This document shows, piece by piece, positions 7,044 through 9,658 of a DNA stretch of 9,658 nt. The notes under the pieces are model-generated. The model worked only from the letters and a program-made list of their open reading frames with translations. It had not been told where the DNA came from and did no database searches. The stretch comes from a bacterium. Lineage in GTDB: Bacteria; Babelota; Babeliae; Babelales; GCA-2401785. Position numbers and translations under genes: made by a program. The stretch spans positions 1 through 9,658 of the forward strand of contig DAOVOC010000025.1 of NCBI GenBank assembly GCA_030629865.1, in the 5' to 3' direction. Position 1 is the first letter of the stretch; each line of letters begins with the position of its first letter.

Positions 7044-8325
7044 ACGGTCTCCCAGAATTTTGTAAATTAACAACTTTTTTAGCAGCAGACACAAACCTTG
7101 GCCATGCTTTATCACCACCGGTGTTAATCCATACATCTTTGCAAAGCGACCTGTCTGACGCATTAAAATCTAGCGAAATACCACCAAAATTGACGTTTTT
7201 AAGTCTTTCAAACTGTTCAAGCACATTTCCTAACGTTGGTGGTTTTTTTGTGCGCTTTAAAATGTTGGTCATAACCGATCCGGCCAAATATCCTTCAAAT
7301 AAAAATTGGGAGATTTTACGGTTGGGTAGATGCTTTTTCATATCGCGCCTAAATTGTTTGGCGATACCAAGCTCCGAGCGCCATGGATCGGGAACAACAG
7401 ACGAAAGAATTAATTCCACTCCTCGCGATTTTTTAATAATGGGCTGGATAGGAGCCAACTCTCCCAATCCCAAAAACGAAGCGTTATAAAGCCCTTCATT
7501 AACCACTTGTTGAATAAAATTATATGCAGGCCTTGCCTGGGCTATGCAAATGACAGCATCTGGCAGCGTTTTTGCAATGGACCTGGCCGCTGGCAGGACA
7601 TTTACGGTGCCTGCAGGATACGATGCACTCGAATAAACAGTCAGCCCGTGTTTGGCCAAAATCGATTCCACTTCTTGAACAGCGCCCTCTCCCCACCGAT
7701 TGGCCTCGTAAAAAACTGCAATTTTTCTACGCCGAAGCGCCTTGAGCACGTAAGTGATTAAAACGTCAAGCTCCCTTTTCATCGAAGCTCTATAGTGAAC
7801 CATGTAATCTGGTGCATTTTTTCGAAACACTTTGTTGCCAACAGCCGGAAAAAACATTGCCATTTGTTTTGATTTAATCTGAGGCATAATGGCAAGTAAG
7901 TTTTCTGCCCCAAGAATTCCCAAAAAAACTGATGTTTGTGCCTGTAGAAGATTAACAACCTGAACCGTCTTGGCAGGATCGTACCAATCATTTTGCGATG
8001 CCAGTTTAACCAGCGTTCCGCCAATTCCTCCAGACCGGTTTAACTTGTTAAAAACAAGATTTACACCGTAAGTAAAATCACGCCCCAAAATAGAAACGCC
8101 GCCCGAAAGCGGCATAGAAGATCCAAAAACAATTTCATTTTCATCACCATTTACAAGGCTGTACGAAGGCAAAATCTGGCGCCCCGGCGATGATTGCGCA
8201 AAATACAGTGGCTGTTTTTTTTGTTCCACTTGTAAATTTGCAAAATTTTTTTGACTCAAAAATGATAAGAAAAAAAAGACAGCATATAATTTGATTTTTA
8301 ATTGCATATTCAAACCAATTTGCAT
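7021..8325 (-). CDS. Type I periplasmic substrate-binding protein (LIVBP / Peripla_BP_6 family)
   Basis: A 434-residue protein with a signal peptide (about 7-29, cleavage near NFA-N; no lipobox Cys) and the two-lobed fold of branched-chain amino acid/amide binding proteins. Visible marks are the first strand with FGSSMPLSG (67-75), the segment LNRSGGIGG (95-103) before a strand, NDWYDP (112-117), VFLGILG (133-139), FFPAVGNKVF (158-167), FEGYLAG (343-349) and the C-terminal LDFNASDRSLCKDVWI (384-399). Length fits the family. It would bind a small polar ligand in the periplasm. No permease or ATPase gene lies nearby; instead the next gene, overlapping by 23 bases, encodes a ligand-gated channel, so the usual ABC-transport role is doubtful and ligand delivery to or gating of that channel is a fair inference. 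Start: GGAG nine bases before the ATG at 8325. A second ATG at 8307 also leaves the signal peptide intact. Confidence 0.9.
   Translation of the reverse strand: MQIGLNMQLKIKLYAVFFFLSFLSQKNFANLQVEQKKQPLYFAQSSPGRQILPSYSLVNGDENEIVFGSSMPLSGGVSILGRDFTYGVNLVFNKLNRSGGIGGTLVKLASQNDWYDPAKTVQVVNLLQAQTSVFLGILGAENLLAIMPQIKSKQMAMFFPAVGNKVFRKNAPDYMVHYRASMKRELDVLITYVLKALRRRKIAVFYEANRWGEGAVQEVESILAKHGLTVYSSASYPAGTVNVLPAARSIAKTLPDAVICIAQARPAYNFIQQVVNEGLYNASFLGLGELAPIQPIIKKSRGVELILSSVVPDPWRSELGIAKQFRRDMKKHLPNRKISQFLFEGYLAGSVMTNILKRTKKPPTLGNVLEQFERLKNVNFGGISLDFNASDRSLCKDVWINTGGDKAWPRFVSAAKKVVNLQNSGRPYESAKTS
7049..7053 (-). promoter_or_regulatory. Ribosome binding site of the channel gene, inside the binding-protein gene
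   Basis: GGGAG on the minus strand is five bases upstream of the ATG at 7043 and lies within the last codons of the binding-protein gene. It selects 7043 over the upstream ATG at 7163 and indicates translational coupling of the pair. Confidence 0.65.
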
Positions 8326-8357
8326 TGCACAAAACTCCGTTAAAGACCTCTGTGCAA
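8325..8357 (-). promoter_or_regulatory. Possible hairpin covering the start of the binding-protein gene
   Basis: TTGCACA (8357-8351) and TGTGCAA (8331-8325) on the minus strand form a perfect 7-bp stem with a 19-base loop. The last base of the 3' arm is the A of the start codon, and the GGAG ribosome site lies in the loop. Such a structure could modulate initiation. The stem is short, so its formation is uncertain. Confidence 0.3.
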
Positions 8358-8420
8358 CACGATAGCTAAGCTTGTGAATGTGAGTAAATAGTTATCCTGT
8401 GCCACGCTGTAAGATTGTAA

Positions 8421-9658
8421 TTATGGAAGTGGAGCTTCATTTAGCAAATACATCAACGCTTCAAGGTTTTCACGCTGTCCTTGTGCGGTTTCTCCCATTT
8501 CGTCATCGCCAAACCAGCGGGATGATTCCATATAGGTAACATCATTTTTTCCGGTCTTTTCGTTGCGTTTAATCAAAACCGTTACCCAGTGACCCCATGA
8601 ACTGTATTTATCTTCAGACTCATCTTTAAAACTAGCCAAAACACATACTTGAGGATTTTGTGCAGGATTCGCCCTAAAACGAGCAGCATTTGTAAATACA
8701 CCCGCAAGATCAGAATCACTAGAAACAAACACTTTCAGTTTTTTAGAATCGGTTCCAAGTTCTTTAATTTTGTTAGCCCAAGTCTTTGGTTGTGAAACGA
8801 GCGAGAAGTTTTTAGCAAGTTGAAGAGTCCTAGGACTAGCGTTATCAGACTCGCGCAGATTTTTAAATTCTTCAGTTTTTGCTAGCATCTCTCTCATCAC
8901 CCATCGGTTATGCGGAGCAATGTTCCATTCACCAGCGTGCGGCTGGATTTGGTAGATAATATTTTTAAAATGTTTACAGATGCTTGTTACAAGTCGAGAA
9001 AAATGTGCTAGTTCAAAACCATCAAAAGCGCCTTGCTCAAGCTCTTCTTCAACAAGTCGCCAGCAATTACGCTGGAAAGCGTCAACACGTCTTTTGTGTG
9101 TTCGAATCATGCTACCAACATAATTTTGAAGTAAAAGCGAATCATCTTGTTCGCACATTTCATTCGCTTCAAGTTCTGGTTCGTAAAAAGTGCTTTCTTT
9201 TGGATCAGATACCGTTGCATCTTCTGCAAGACTTCTTAGTGACGCACGCAAACGTTTTGCATGTTCAGAACCGGTTTCTACAAACATGTTGAGCATGGTT
9301 TCTAAAAGCAAACCTTCTTGTTTTACAAGTTCACGTTCGTTGTTTAGTGAAATTTTCAGAGCTTTTTGTGCTAAAACTTCCCTGTTTTCAAGCTCACCAC
9401 TAAAAAATTTTGTTTCACCATCAACATGATGCTTACACATTGCAGCACGGCCAAGCGCATGAAGAAGACCACAAGAGTTTCCTCGCTGCAATGCAATCCA
9501 TGTTTCCGTGTTTTCGGGATTTAGGCGACAATCCCAAAGACCTGTTGCATCGCGCGGACCAAGATCTAACAGGGTTAAAGTTGAACCATCAGAAAGAAAA
9601 TTAGTTATAATTTTTTGAATAGATTCGATACGTTTGTTGGTAAAGAAAAAATAACTAG
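8421..9658 (-). CDS. Papain/C39-like cysteine peptidase candidate, 5' end cut off by window edge
   Basis: The frame is open from the right edge (411 residues visible) to the TAA at 8423-8421; no ATG precedes the catalytic region, so the true start lies outside. Numbered from the edge, Gln57 and Cys62 stand in LQRGNSCGLLHAL, a typical nucleophile-at-helix-start arrangement. A long helical insert (about 70-240) follows, then His356 in GHWVTVLI and Glu377 in VTYMESS, at the place of the acidic residue. The order Cys, His, acid fits papain-fold and C39 peptidases; the GHW...YMESS stretch also resembles the His-Asp half of ULP1/C48 enzymes, which have the Cys last. The region after the Cys shares SLN, EL, EG and LL positions with the gene at 1-1940, so the two are homologous. 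A TTG at 9491 could begin translation but would cut off the region just before the Cys. Substrate unknown; a deubiquitinase-like role is possible but not shown. Confidence 0.68.
   Translation of the reverse strand, partial: SYFFFTNKRIESIQKIITNFLSDGSTLTLLDLGPRDATGLWDCRLNPENTETWIALQRGNSCGLLHALGRAAMCKHHVDGETKFFSGELENREVLAQKALKISLNNERELVKQEGLLLETMLNMFVETGSEHAKRLRASLRSLAEDATVSDPKESTFYEPELEANEMCEQDDSLLLQNYVGSMIRTHKRRVDAFQRNCWRLVEEELEQGAFDGFELAHFSRLVTSICKHFKNIIYQIQPHAGEWNIAPHNRWVMREMLAKTEEFKNLRESDNASPRTLQLAKNFSLVSQPKTWANKIKELGTDSKKLKVFVSSDSDLAGVFTNAARFRANPAQNPQVCVLASFKDESEDKYSSWGHWVTVLIKRNEKTGKNDVTYMESSRWFGDDEMGETAQGQRENLEALMYLLNEAPLP

Noticed and set aside
7044..7163. Longer channel protein starting at the ATG at 7163
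   Set aside because: The extra 40 residues lie entirely inside the binding-protein gene, while GGGAG sits five bases before the ATG at 7043.
9489..9491. TTG at 9491 as the start of the right-hand peptidase-like gene
   Set aside because: The frame stays open to the window edge, and starting here would remove the sequence just before the catalytic Cys; the gene more likely begins outside the window.

Overview
All seven genes in this window lie on the minus strand, with short gaps (55 to 130 bases) or overlaps between them. The DNA is AT-rich by eye. Almost every product carries an N-terminal signal peptide or membrane segment. No rRNA, tRNA, transposase, CRISPR array or phage gene was found, and no stretch above 300 bases lacks a gene. 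Secreted or tethered helical proteins, a divergent eukaryote-style PPP phosphatase and cysteine-protease-like proteins together suggest a Gram-negative, host-associated or intracellular bacterium. Candidatus Dependentiae (TM6) or a similar lineage is my best guess, but it rests on overall character, not on a marker gene.

Layout in the direction of transcription (right to left): (1) 9658-8421, C-terminal part of a papain/C39-like cysteine peptidase candidate. (2) 8325-7021, a secreted type I periplasmic binding protein of the LIVBP type. (3) 7043-5949, a prokaryotic pentameric ligand-gated ion channel (Cys-loop superfamily without the Cys-loop cysteines), overlapping gene 2 by 23 bases. (4) 5863-4946, a signal-peptide protein with a long helical region and two C-terminal membrane segments. 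(5) 4815-2725, a membrane-tethered PPP-type phosphatase homologue with altered metal-site motifs and a very basic N-terminus. (6) 2669-2034, a smaller protein built like gene 4, ending in an intrinsic terminator that contains its own stop codon. (7) 1940-1, a second cysteine-peptidase-like protein, homologous to gene 1, with signal peptide, membrane segment and an Asp/Gly linker, cut off by the left window edge.

The clearest functional unit is genes 2 and 3: a periplasmic ligand-binding protein translationally coupled to a ligand-gated channel, with no ABC permease or ATPase gene in the window. This suggests that the binding protein may serve the channel rather than a transporter. The other genes look like envelope or exported proteins in two paralogous pairs (1/7 and 4/6) around the phosphatase homologue. 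Whether all seven act together cannot be decided from the sequence.
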